A stretch of 64,000 bases of DNA from Thermodesulfobacterium thermophilum DSM 1276. GTDB lineage: Bacteria; Desulfobacterota; Thermodesulfobacteria; Thermodesulfobacteriales; Thermodesulfobacteriaceae. The position numbers and the translations under genes were made by a program. Each line of letters starts with the position of its first letter. Positions within the stretch are counted from its first letter, which is position 1. The DNA is taken from the NCBI RefSeq assembly GCF_000421605.1, contig NZ_ATXI01000008.1, positions 41,933 through 105,932 on the forward strand, written 5' to 3'. Under the pieces are notes generated by a model that had not been told where the DNA came from, searched no databases, and saw nothing but the letters and a program-made list of their open reading frames with translations. This document shows, piece after piece, positions 1-8,840 of this stretch.

Positions 1-4
1 TGAG

Positions 5-1936
5 TTGATTACCCATTTTAACCTCTGGGTTTTTCTTATCCCCTTTATACCCCTTTTAGGTAGCCTTTTTACCCTTATCTTTGGGAAGAAATATTTACAG
101 GAAAAGGCACATCAGATTCCAGTTTTAGCTATTTTCATAAGTTTTCTGATCTCTTTAAAGGTTTTGTTTGAGGTGCTTTCAGGAAAGATTTTTGATTTTG
201 ACCTTTATACCTGGATTTCTGCTTCAAACTTGAAGGTAGGGTTAGGTTTTTTGGTTGACCCTCTTTCTATAGTAATGACCACGATGGTGCTTTCGTTATC
301 CTTTCTTATTCATGTTTACTCTATCGGCTACATGTATGGAGACCCTGGGTATTATCGATTTTTTTCTTACATCTCTCTTTTCACGTTTAGTATGCTGATG
401 CTGGTTCTTTCCAACAACGTGGTTCAACTTTATTTAGGGTGGGAGGCAGTAGGGCTTTGTTCTTATCTTTTGATTGGTTTCTGGTATGAGAAAAAAAGTG
501 CAGCCAACGCAGCCAAAAAAGCTTTTATCGTTAACAGGGTAGGTGATTTTGGTTTTGCCCTTGGGGTGTTTGCTTTGTTTTATTTTACCGGAACTCTTTA
601 TTATCACGACCTCTTTTCTAAACTCCCTCTTTTGTCTGAAAAATATATAGACTTTTTAGGTTTAGAAGTCCATGTACCTTTTCTGATAGCCTTTTTGCTT
701 TTTTGCGGGGCTATGGGTAAAAGCGCACAGGTTCCGCTTCATACCTGGCTTCCTGATGCGATGGAAGGTCCAACCCCTGTTTCTGCGCTAATCCATGCGG
801 CTACGATGGTTACCGCAGGGGTCTTTATGGTAGCAAGGCTCCATGGCCTTTTTGAGCTTTCTTCTTATGCCATGGCTATGGTAGCTTTCGTAGGGGCTTT
901 TACCTGTTTTATGGCAGCAACCATCGCCCCTACCAGGTTTGATATCAAAAGGATCATCGCTTACTCTACCATGTCTCAATTGGGATACATGTTTATGGCC
1001 TGTGGAGTAGGGGCTTTTGCTGCAGGTATTTTTCACCTCTTTACCCATGCCTATTTTAAAGCTCTGCTTTTCCTTGGGGCTGGTAGCGTGATCCATGCGG
1101 TTCATACCAACGACATAAGGCAGATGGGTGGATTAAGAAAGTATATGCCCTATACATTTGTTACCTTTATGATAGGTGCATTAGCCTTGGCTGGTTTCCC
1201 AGGGCTTTCTGGATTTTTTAGTAAAGACGAAATACTTGCGATGGCCTATTTCTCTCAGTATCCCTGGGGTAAGTTGGTTTGGGTTACAGGGCTTTTGGTG
1301 GCGTTTTTAACAGCTTTTTATACCTTCAGGTTAGTGTTTCGGGTGTTCTTTGGAGAATATAAGGGAAGAAAGGATTTCCATCCTCATGAGTCCCCAAGGA
1401 CGATGGTTATTCCTCTTTGTTTGATAAGTATAGGGGCTGTTTTTGCAGGTTGGTTAGGAGTTCCTCATTCCTTAGGAGGAAACCCTGTATTTTTAAACTT
1501 TTTAGAGTCGGTTCTTGGACACCCAAAGACCCTGCCCATGGAACACCAGACTGAGTATCTTTTGATGGGACTTTCTGTTATGGCAGCCTTTTTGGGTATC
1601 CTTTTAGCCTGGATAGTCTACCTTAAAAGACCAAGCCTTCAGTTTTGGTTATCCCAAAACCTTCCTTCAGTCTACAGATTTTTATATGCTAAATGGTATT
1701 TTGACGAGGTGTATGATTTACTTTTTGTACGTTCTACCTTATGGACAGCTAAATGGATGGTTACTAAGATTTCAGACGGTATTTTGATAGAAGGGATTAT
1801 CAACGGCACAGCCAAACTTATAAGTCTTGCAGGCTCAGGTTTAAGGACGGTGCACTCAGGAATTGTTAACCATTACAATACTTTTATCTTGGTAGGTCTT
1901 ATTCTTTATTTTATTTTGTATTTTTGCCTAAGATAG
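5..1936 (+). CDS. nuoL: NADH-quinone oxidoreductase subunit L (complex I antiporter-like subunit)
   Basis: NuoL is the distal proton-pumping membrane subunit of respiratory complex I. The 643-aa protein is a string of hydrophobic helices with the conserved antiporter segment around residues 245-280 (HTWLPDAMEGPTPVSALIHA, then a Thr/Ala/Gly-rich helix) and the late helix containing GFPGLSGFFSKDEIL. The C-terminal extension, ending in a last hydrophobic segment, fits the long amphipathic helix and final TM typical of NuoL. The start is a TTG near the window edge, so a start further upstream cannot be excluded, but MITHFNLWVFLIPFIPLLGS looks like a normal NuoL beginning. First of three consecutive genes nuoL-nuoM-nuoN, 16 nt before nuoM. 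Confidence 0.95.
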   Translation: MITHFNLWVFLIPFIPLLGSLFTLIFGKKYLQEKAHQIPVLAIFISFLISLKVLFEVLSGKIFDFDLYTWISASNLKVGLGFLVDPLSIVMTTMVLSLSFLIHVYSIGYMYGDPGYYRFFSYISLFTFSMLMLVLSNNVVQLYLGWEAVGLCSYLLIGFWYEKKSAANAAKKAFIVNRVGDFGFALGVFALFYFTGTLYYHDLFSKLPLLSEKYIDFLGLEVHVPFLIAFLLFCGAMGKSAQVPLHTWLPDAMEGPTPVSALIHAATMVTAGVFMVARLHGLFELSSYAMAMVAFVGAFTCFMAATIAPTRFDIKRIIAYSTMSQLGYMFMACGVGAFAAGIFHLFTHAYFKALLFLGAGSVIHAVHTNDIRQMGGLRKYMPYTFVTFMIGALALAGFPGLSGFFSKDEILAMAYFSQYPWGKLVWVTGLLVAFLTAFYTFRLVFRVFFGEYKGRKDFHPHESPRTMVIPLCLISIGAVFAGWLGVPHSLGGNPVFLNFLESVLGHPKTLPMEHQTEYLLMGLSVMAAFLGILLAWIVYLKRPSLQFWLSQNLPSVYRFLYAKWYFDEVYDLLFVRSTLWTAKWMVTKISDGILIEGIINGTAKLISLAGSGLRTVHSGIVNHYNTFILVGLILYFILYFCLR

Positions 1937-1952
1937 AAGCGGAGGAAGGTTT

Positions 1953-3422
1953 ATGGAGTTTTTACAAAACAATCTACTTTCGGTAATATTATGGCTCCCT
2001 TTATTAGGGGCTTTACCGATTTTTCTTTTAGGAAAAAGATTTGAATATACAGCCAAATGCATAGCACTTTTTACGATGTTGATAGACTTTGGTTTGTCGG
2101 TTTTACTTCTATTTTCCTTTGATTTTCAAAATCCTGGGTTTCAGTTTGTAGAAAAGAGACTCTGGATAGACTCTTTAAACAGTTATTATTTTCTTGGGGT
2201 AGACGGTATAAGCATCCTTTTTATACCTCTTACTACCCTTACCACCTTACTTTGTATCACCATTTCCTGGGATTCCATCAAGGAAAAGGTCAGGGAGTTT
2301 TATTTAGCTCTCCTTTTTACCAACATAGCGATTGTAGGGACCCTTTGTGCCCTTGACCTGCTTCTTTTTTATGTATTTTGGGAGGCGATGCTTATTCCGA
2401 TGTATCTTATCATAGGGATTTGGGGAGGACCAAGAAGGATCTATTCAACCCTTAAGTTCTTTCTCTATACCTTTTTTGGGTCAGTTTTTATGCTGATTGC
2501 CATTATCTATCTTTTCCTTAAATTTGGAACTTTTGATTACACCAAGCTTTTAGGGGTTCCTCTTGGGGGTTTGACTGAGAAACTTTTGTTTTTAGGGTTT
2601 GCCCTTGCCTTTGCGATAAAAATTCCTATGTGGCCTGTTCATACCTGGTTACCTGATGCTCACACTGAAGCTCCTACCGCTGGGTCTGTTATCTTAGCTG
2701 GTATTTTGATTAAGCTTGGGGCATACGGTTTTCTAAGGTTCGGGTTACCCATGTTTCCTCATGCAGCCCAGGAGTTTGCTCCGTTATTACTTTTACTTTC
2801 GGTGATAGCTATCATCTACGGAGGTTTGGCCTGTCTTGCTCAGGATGACTTAAAAAGGCTTATTGCCTATAGCTCGGTTAGTCATATGGGTTTTGTAACC
2901 CTGGGAATTTTTGCCTTTAATCCTATAGCTATGAAAGGAGCTATCTTACAGATGATTAACCATGGAATCGTAACCGGTGCTTTGTTTATGTGTGTAGGCA
3001 TTGTTTATGACCGTACTCATAGCCGTGCGATAAGCTATTATGGAGGGCTTGCCTCTGTCATGCCTGTTTATGCTACCTTTTTTATGATTTTTACGTTAGC
3101 CTCGATCGGCCTTCCAGGAACCAACGGTTTTATCGGGGAGTTTCTGATCCTTTTAGGGACTTTCTTTACCAACAAACTCTTGGTTGTGTTCGCTGCCTTA
3201 GGTCTTATCATCGGGGCAGGTTATATGCTTTGGCTTTACCAGCGGGTATTTTTTGAAAGGGTAAATCCTAATATAGAAGGGTTAGCACCTTTAAGGGTTA
3301 ACGAATTTTTATCCTTGCTGCCTATGTTGGTTCTGGTGTTCTTGATAGGGCTTTATCCTAAACTCTTCTTAGACTACATGACCACCTCTATCGAGCATTT
3401 ACTTAATAACCTAAGGTTTTAA
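1953..3422 (+). CDS. nuoM: NADH-quinone oxidoreductase subunit M
   Basis: NuoM is a proton-translocating antiporter-like membrane subunit of complex I. The 489-aa sequence is hydrophobic throughout. It carries the MWPVHTWLPDAHTEAPTAGS motif near residues 225-245, a conserved Glu in FYVFWEAMLIPMYLIIGIWG (the helix-5 Glu of this family), and LIAYSSVSHMGFVTLGIF later. Length is normal for the family. The ATG follows a GGAGGAAGG ribosome site. It sits between nuoL and nuoN and is probably cotranscribed with them. Confidence 0.96.
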   Translation: MEFLQNNLLSVILWLPLLGALPIFLLGKRFEYTAKCIALFTMLIDFGLSVLLLFSFDFQNPGFQFVEKRLWIDSLNSYYFLGVDGISILFIPLTTLTTLLCITISWDSIKEKVREFYLALLFTNIAIVGTLCALDLLLFYVFWEAMLIPMYLIIGIWGGPRRIYSTLKFFLYTFFGSVFMLIAIIYLFLKFGTFDYTKLLGVPLGGLTEKLLFLGFALAFAIKIPMWPVHTWLPDAHTEAPTAGSVILAGILIKLGAYGFLRFGLPMFPHAAQEFAPLLLLLSVIAIIYGGLACLAQDDLKRLIAYSSVSHMGFVTLGIFAFNPIAMKGAILQMINHGIVTGALFMCVGIVYDRTHSRAISYYGGLASVMPVYATFFMIFTLASIGLPGTNGFIGEFLILLGTFFTNKLLVVFAALGLIIGAGYMLWLYQRVFFERVNPNIEGLAPLRVNEFLSLLPMLVLVFLIGLYPKLFLDYMTTSIEHLLNNLRF

Positions 3423-3436
3423 GGAGGCTTACAATT

Positions 3437-4885
3437 ATGACCATAGAGCTTAACTTTGGAGTGATACTTTCTGAGATTCTTCTTTTGCTAGTAGGTTGTT
3501 TTATTTTTCTTTTTGATAGATTTTTTAAAAACAAAGGATATGCCTTTTGGTTAACCCTTTTGTCTCTTTTGATAGCAAGTGGTGTGCTTTTAATCTCGCC
3601 TTTTGGAGGGTTTACGTTAAGTTATCAAAACGATTTTTTCTCGATAGTCTTTAAGTTTATCGTTTTGTTTGGTGCCTTTTTGGTTGTTATCCTTTCTAAG
3701 AACTATCTTACCTATCATTCACAGCTTAACTACGGGGAGTATTATGGGTTTTTGATCCTTTCTCTGATAGGTGCTTTTTTGATGCTTTCTTCTATGGATT
3801 TGATCACCATGTATCTTTCGATGGAGCTGATGAGTTTCCCTGTATACCTTTTGATAGCGTTAAACTTTGCCCAACAGCGTAAATCCTTAGAAGGTTCTTT
3901 TAAATACTTCCTGGCTGGAGCTATGGGGTCGGTATTTTTACTTTTGGGTATGGGGTTGGTTTATAGTGCTACCGGATCTTTGTTTTTTATGCAGATTGCC
4001 CAAAGTCTGTTTGGTAAGGCAGAGTTAACCTATGTGCTGTTAGGATTTTTGTTTATTTTGGCAGGTTTTTCGGTGAAGATGTCCTTTGTGCCTTTTCATA
4101 TGTGGGCTCCTGATGCTTATGAAAGCGCACCCTTGCCTATAACCTCCTTTATCGCCTCCATAATCAAGTTTGTGGTTATAGCCTGTCTGATAAAGTTGCT
4201 TATGGTAGCCTTTATTCCTTTAAAAGCCAAGATAGGGCAAATACTTATTCCTGTGGTTTTGTTAACCATTCTTATCGGAAATGTGCTTGCTATCAAGCAA
4301 GACCATCTGATAAGGATGCTTGCCTTTTCCTCTATTGCACATGCAGGTTATGCTGGTTTAGGCCTGATTACTGGAGACCTGATAGGCTATAGCTTTACGA
4401 TTTTTTACCTTTGGGTTTATCTTATCATGACCATAGGAATGTTTAGTATAGCGGTGTTTTTGGCCAACTACCAAAAGGATCTTCTTTATATACCTAAACT
4501 GTCAGGCTTGAGCCAAATCTCCCCTGGGCTTAGTTTTTTAACCTTGATTTTTATGTTTGCTTTAGCAGGGATTCCTCCGACAGCAGGTTTTATGGGAAAA
4601 TTTTATCTTTTTATCGGTTTGGTTAAGTCAGGATATATCTGGGTAGCTATCTTAGCTGTTCTTTTTTCAGTGATAGGGGCTTATCCTTATCTTAGGGTTT
4701 TAAAGTTTATCTACATGGAAAAAACTGAGGAAACCTTTTCCTACCGTTGGGAACCTGGGGTTTGGTTCCCTGTGAGTATAACCGCTTTTCTTACCCTTTT
4801 GATCGGTATCTACCCCAAACCTTGGGTAGACATGGTTTACAGAACCCTTTATCTTTATCTTACCTTTCTTTTTTATCCATACTAA
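3437..4885 (+). CDS. nuoN: NADH-quinone oxidoreductase subunit N
   Basis: NuoN is the third antiporter-like membrane subunit of complex I. The 482-aa protein has about 14 predicted hydrophobic helices, with MYLSMELMSFPVYLLIALN (helix-5 Glu), the PFHMWAPDAYESAPLPITSF motif around residue 220, and MLAFSSIAHAGYAGLGLITG. It is the last nuo gene, 14 nt after nuoM. The peptidoglycan-free proton-pump module L-M-N order is the common one. No further nuo gene follows; a gap and flagellar genes come next. Confidence 0.95.
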   Translation: MTIELNFGVILSEILLLLVGCFIFLFDRFFKNKGYAFWLTLLSLLIASGVLLISPFGGFTLSYQNDFFSIVFKFIVLFGAFLVVILSKNYLTYHSQLNYGEYYGFLILSLIGAFLMLSSMDLITMYLSMELMSFPVYLLIALNFAQQRKSLEGSFKYFLAGAMGSVFLLLGMGLVYSATGSLFFMQIAQSLFGKAELTYVLLGFLFILAGFSVKMSFVPFHMWAPDAYESAPLPITSFIASIIKFVVIACLIKLLMVAFIPLKAKIGQILIPVVLLTILIGNVLAIKQDHLIRMLAFSSIAHAGYAGLGLITGDLIGYSFTIFYLWVYLIMTIGMFSIAVFLANYQKDLLYIPKLSGLSQISPGLSFLTLIFMFALAGIPPTAGFMGKFYLFIGLVKSGYIWVAILAVLFSVIGAYPYLRVLKFIYMEKTEETFSYRWEPGVWFPVSITAFLTLLIGIYPKPWVDMVYRTLYLYLTFLFYPY

Positions 4886-4997
4886 ACACCTTTAGGAAAT
4901 CTTTTCCCTTCTCTTTATCAATAAACAGGACTAATTTTTCCTGCCCTGATCTAACTCCTTTTCGGCTAACCTTTCATTTTTCTTAAGTTTTGCCAAA

Positions 4998-5019
4998 GCC
5001 TAAGTTTTCAAATTTAGGC
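4998..5019 (+). terminator. Weak putative terminator after nuoN
   Basis: A short hairpin with arms GCCTAAGTT (4998-5006) and AATTTAGGC (5011-5019) is followed by ACACTTTTTGATTTT. It is the only stem-loop seen in the gap between nuoN and the fliK-like gene. The stem includes one G-T pair and is modest. Confidence 0.4.
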
Positions 5020-5063
5020 ACACTTTTTGATTTTAAATTAAAAAAGCCTTGAGGGGAGCTAAG

Positions 5064-6704
5064 ATGAAGATAAATTTAAATTCAAATAATTGTTCCTGTG
5101 GCAACCTTTTTTTATCTAATGGGGGTATTTCAGGAGAGATTAATCAGGAATTTAACTTTCTACAAGTTATCCTTCTTTATTTGCTTTCTAACGGAGATCC
5201 TTCTTCTCAGCTGTTGAGTTCTCAGGGTATAAACGCAGACCAAGTTCAGGGTTTAATACAGACTAAAGGAACACAAACTGAAGGTCTGTCTCACACTAAG
5301 ATTTTTCAAAAAGACCAAGCTCAAGATGAGGACCTGCAAGGTGTGTGGAGTTTTTTGTTTTGGGGATATTTGGTTGATAGGACAGGTATTAACTTGGATG
5401 GAGTTATTCAATCCATATCTAAAGAAGGATTAACAGAGGTTTTTGGGTTAAATCTAAACCAAAAGGCGTTGGGAGAACTTTTGGATAGATTTTTAATTAA
5501 TCCCTCAGAAAAACTTAGGGTTTATGAAGAATTGAACAAACTTTTATCTTTACCTGACCTTAAAACTGATTTTCTAACCTGGCTAAACCATAAGATAGAA
5601 AATGGATTTCAGTCTAACGAAGAGATGACGTCTCTTTGGGCTTATTCGTTTTTTAAGATAAAAATTGATCTACCTGTTACGGAGGAAGAGCAAAATTTAC
5701 TCCAAGGACAAAAATTACAAACAGTTTTAGAGGGAAAGGATGGTTTATCTTTTCAGAACTTGATACAAAAACTTGAAGAAAGATTAAAGACCGAGGTTTT
5801 TTCTGATAAAAACTTTTTAGGGTTAAATCCAAGGTTGTTAGAGGTTGTAAATCAAGCTGAGGCACGTTTAAAGGAAGGTTTTATAACCAATAATCAGGTT
5901 GTCGATAGTTTGTTTAATAAGTTAAGAGAAAGATTGTCTGAACAACAGACTATTTTAGGGGAGAGAAATGCAGAAGTAAAGGGTTTGAACTTGGCTGAAG
6001 CCCCGTTTGAGGTGATTAAGGGATTATCTACTAAGCCTTCAGGTCCTCAAGAGGTTTCAGATAAAAGTGTTGGGATGTTTGAAAAATATTTTGAAAGGAT
6101 TAAAGAAAAAGGGACTTTTTTAGCTGAGGGTATCTCCTTATCAAAGGAAAAACAGGGAGTTTTTCAAGAAGGGCAGGGAGAGTTAACACGGTTTCAATTT
6201 TTTTACCATCAAGTGTCTCACCTAAAGACTGAGGATCAGCACATGGTAAACATAGAGACTGTAAAGTTCTTAGAAGGAGATAAGATGTCTCCTCAGTTTT
6301 TTGAGTTTGTGAAGAGGTTTTCGGCAGAGGTCCTTCCAGAAGGAGAAAAGAAGGCTTATGTAAGGCTTGAACCTCCCCATTTAGGAGGTCTTGATTTAGA
6401 GATTAAGGTTAAAGAAAAAGAGGTAATCATCGTAGCCAGGGTGGAGAAAGAGGAGGCCTTTCGTGAACTTCAAAATAACGTTGAAACCATAAAAGAAAGT
6501 TTAAAAGAACTTGGGCTCTCTCTTAAAGATTTCCAGACCCAGCTTAACTGGGGTTATCAGGGGTTTGCAGGTGGATCTGGAGAGAAAAGAGAGGGGCCTA
6601 AGGGGTTAAAAACCGGTTTAGAAGCACAAAGTCAAGATCCTAATATTTTACCCCCTGAGAAAGGGTTCAAAAACCTAAAGGGAAAACATTATTTTATCGT
6701 TTAA
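5064..6704 (+). CDS. fliK: FliK-like flagellar hook-length control protein
   Basis: FliK is the secreted ruler that sets flagellar hook length and switches export specificity. The N-terminal 400 residues are low-complexity, Gln/Glu/Lys-rich and not recognisable on their own, as is usual for FliK. The C-terminal domain (about residues 415-500) shows the Flg_hook pattern with YVRLEPPHLGGLDLEIKVKE followed by a helix ending in LKELGLSL. A TTG at 5049 is in frame, but GAGGGGA lies just before the ATG at 5064, so that ATG is chosen. The gene precedes flgD by 14 nt, a standard fliK-flgD-flgE arrangement. Confidence 0.8.
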   Translation: MKINLNSNNCSCGNLFLSNGGISGEINQEFNFLQVILLYLLSNGDPSSQLLSSQGINADQVQGLIQTKGTQTEGLSHTKIFQKDQAQDEDLQGVWSFLFWGYLVDRTGINLDGVIQSISKEGLTEVFGLNLNQKALGELLDRFLINPSEKLRVYEELNKLLSLPDLKTDFLTWLNHKIENGFQSNEEMTSLWAYSFFKIKIDLPVTEEEQNLLQGQKLQTVLEGKDGLSFQNLIQKLEERLKTEVFSDKNFLGLNPRLLEVVNQAEARLKEGFITNNQVVDSLFNKLRERLSEQQTILGERNAEVKGLNLAEAPFEVIKGLSTKPSGPQEVSDKSVGMFEKYFERIKEKGTFLAEGISLSKEKQGVFQEGQGELTRFQFFYHQVSHLKTEDQHMVNIETVKFLEGDKMSPQFFEFVKRFSAEVLPEGEKKAYVRLEPPHLGGLDLEIKVKEKEVIIVARVEKEEAFRELQNNVETIKESLKELGLSLKDFQTQLNWGYQGFAGGSGEKREGPKGLKTGLEAQSQDPNILPPEKGFKNLKGKHYFIV

Positions 6705-6718
6705 GGAGGAAAAAGGTT

Positions 6719-7399
6719 ATGGCTACCACCCCGGTTAACACCAATAGTTCTACCATTAGTTCAGTAAACAGCTCTTCTCAGAATACCCAGAGAACACCTA
6801 AAAAAGTTTTACAAAAAGATGATTTTATAAAACTTTTTGTTACTCAACTTCAGTATCAAGACCCTATGAAACCTCTTGAAAACAACGATATGGCTATTCA
6901 ACTTGCTTTGTTCAATCAGGTAGACCAGCTTTTTAACATAAACGACACCTTAAAGAGTTTGGTTGACCTTGGTAAAAACCTTAATCTTACCTATGTCTCA
7001 AGTTTGGTAGATAAAAAGGTAAAGGTAGATTCAAACATAGGAAGGGTAGAGCAAGGTCAGTTTTTAGGGGGTGAGTTTAAGGTTGAGGGGTTTGTCACCG
7101 GAGGAGAAATAGTTATAAGGGATTCTAAAGGTAATCTGGTAAAAAAGATAACCCTTACAGACCTTAAAGAAGGGATCTATAAGATAGAATGGGATGGAAA
7201 GGATCAGGCAGGAAACTCTGTGCCTGATGGTAACTATACCTTTTCTATCCTCCTTTTTGATGGTAAAACGGTCAATTCGGTAAAACCAACGATGGTAGCT
7301 AAAGTTACAGGAGCTAAGTTAGGGGAAGAAAACAGGCTTGTGATAAACGGGGTCCAGGAAATTAACCTTTCTGACATCAAAGAATTGATAGGAGGTTAA
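6719..7399 (+). CDS. flgD: Flagellar hook assembly (capping) protein FlgD
   Basis: FlgD caps the growing hook and guides FlgE polymerisation. The N-terminal region (residues about 27-75) has the diagnostic DDFIKLFVTQLQYQDPMKPL block and NDMAIQLALFNQVDQL. The C-terminal half shows the FlgD Ig-like/Tudor-type pattern, including KIEWDGKDQAGNSVPDGNYTF. At 226 aa the length is typical. A strong AAGGAGGAAAAAGG ribosome site precedes the ATG, and the next gene starts 3 nt after the stop. Confidence 0.95.
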   Translation: MATTPVNTNSSTISSVNSSSQNTQRTPKKVLQKDDFIKLFVTQLQYQDPMKPLENNDMAIQLALFNQVDQLFNINDTLKSLVDLGKNLNLTYVSSLVDKKVKVDSNIGRVEQGQFLGGEFKVEGFVTGGEIVIRDSKGNLVKKITLTDLKEGIYKIEWDGKDQAGNSVPDGNYTFSILLFDGKTVNSVKPTMVAKVTGAKLGEENRLVINGVQEINLSDIKELIGG

Positions 7400-7402
7400 G
7401 AA

Positions 7403-8806
7403 ATGGGACTTTTTGGTGCCATGTATATAGGATATAGCGGGGTGTTAACCACTTCTATGGGAATGAATGTTTCTGCAGACAACATCTCTAACCTTAACAC
7501 CACCGGGTTTAAAGGAAGTAGGTATGAGTTTGCCAATGCCCTGGTAGAAGCTTATGCAGAAACCTTTAGAAGAGAAAAAGGTTTGGGAAGTAACGTAAAG
7601 GCTATAAGAACGCTTTTTAACCAAGGGGCTATCGTAACCACAGATTCTCCAACTGACCTTGCCATCTCTGGTAAGGGCTTCTTTGTGGTCTCAGACCAAA
7701 AGGGAAATATTTTTTTTACTCGGGATGGACAGTTTTTTGTTAACCAGGTAGACGAACAACACTTGGCCTTACAAAACAGTATGGGACTTTACCTTTTGGG
7801 TTCAGATCCAGATGCAACTTCAGCCGATTTAACCAATCTTAAACCATATCTTATCCCTAAGGTTATGCCTCCTAAAAGCACATCTAACATAGACCTTCAG
7901 CTTATCTTTGATAGCACCAAACCTGTTGAACCTATAGACGATCCACTTTGGCAAAGTTATGATGCAACCTCTTCTAACATAATAGAAAATCAGAAGTTTG
8001 ATTATGTCTTTGATTTTTATGGTTATGATTCCTTTGGGAACAAGACTAACTTTAAGCTTTATGTAGACCGCACTTCAAATCTTAATGAATATGAGCTTTT
8101 GTTTGCCCTGGAAGACCCCACCTTAGACGGAAGAGGTTCAGGGAAATATCAAGGGGCATTTTTGTATGGAAGGCTATCTTTTGGAGGTAACGGAGATATA
8201 GTGGGGGCTAATTTTTGGGAGATAACCAACCCTTCTTCCTTTGACCCCACAGTTGACCCACCGATGGATTTAACCACTCTTGGAAGACCACAGTTTCAGG
8301 TAAACATAGGAGGTGCTACCCAAACCATAACCTTAAACCTTGGTTTCAGGGTAGAACCAGACGGAAGTATAACGAGATCTGCCAATCCCAGTAAACTTCA
8401 GGCTAACCCTTTTGCTCAGATGTACTTTAACCAAGATGGTTATCCAGTAGGGGTATTTGACAAGATAGAGGTGATTACCGAAGAAGGTAAGGTGGTTGCC
8501 TGGTATACCAACAACAAAAACATAGAGGTTTCAAAGATTTTCTTAGCAGACTTTTCTGGGTATGAAGAAAATTTGATTAAGGTAGGAAATGGACTTTTTA
8601 TGGCAAGAGAAGGGGCTCAGCCTTTTATCTTTTCTCCCGGGGTTTTTGAAAGGGGAAGGCTTCTTTCTGGAGCCCTCGAAAACTCAAACGTAGATTTAGC
8701 TTCTGAGATGGTGAGTTTAATTACCTTGCAGAGGGCTTTCCAAAGTAATACCAGGGTGATAACCACCGCAGACCAGATGTTAGAAGATTTCTTAAGTAAA
8801 CGATAA
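7403..8806 (+). CDS. FlgE-family flagellar hook/basal-body protein (first copy)
   Basis: This 467-aa protein belongs to the flagellar rod/hook family. It starts with the rod/hook N-terminal helix, including SADNISNLNTTGFKGSRYEF, has the FlaE-type middle segment (TDLAISGKGFFVVSDQKGNIFFTRDGQF) and ends with the conserved C-terminal helix ENSNVDLASEMVSLITLQRAFQSNTRVITTADQMLEDFL. It could be the main hook subunit or a rod/hook-like paralogue; the longer gene immediately downstream is of the same family. Which one forms the bulk hook is not decidable from sequence alone. Confidence 0.85.
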   Translation: MGLFGAMYIGYSGVLTTSMGMNVSADNISNLNTTGFKGSRYEFANALVEAYAETFRREKGLGSNVKAIRTLFNQGAIVTTDSPTDLAISGKGFFVVSDQKGNIFFTRDGQFFVNQVDEQHLALQNSMGLYLLGSDPDATSADLTNLKPYLIPKVMPPKSTSNIDLQLIFDSTKPVEPIDDPLWQSYDATSSNIIENQKFDYVFDFYGYDSFGNKTNFKLYVDRTSNLNEYELLFALEDPTLDGRGSGKYQGAFLYGRLSFGGNGDIVGANFWEITNPSSFDPTVDPPMDLTTLGRPQFQVNIGGATQTITLNLGFRVEPDGSITRSANPSKLQANPFAQMYFNQDGYPVGVFDKIEVITEEGKVVAWYTNNKNIEVSKIFLADFSGYEENLIKVGNGLFMAREGAQPFIFSPGVFERGRLLSGALENSNVDLASEMVSLITLQRAFQSNTRVITTADQMLEDFLSKR

Positions 8807-8840
8807 AAAAATCCGATAAAAATATAAAGGGGGTGTTGAT

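Noticed and set aside
788..1105. 105-aa minus-strand open frame inside nuoL
   Set aside because: Antisense shadow of a strongly conserved gene; composition is His/Lys/Ser-rich noise with no motif.
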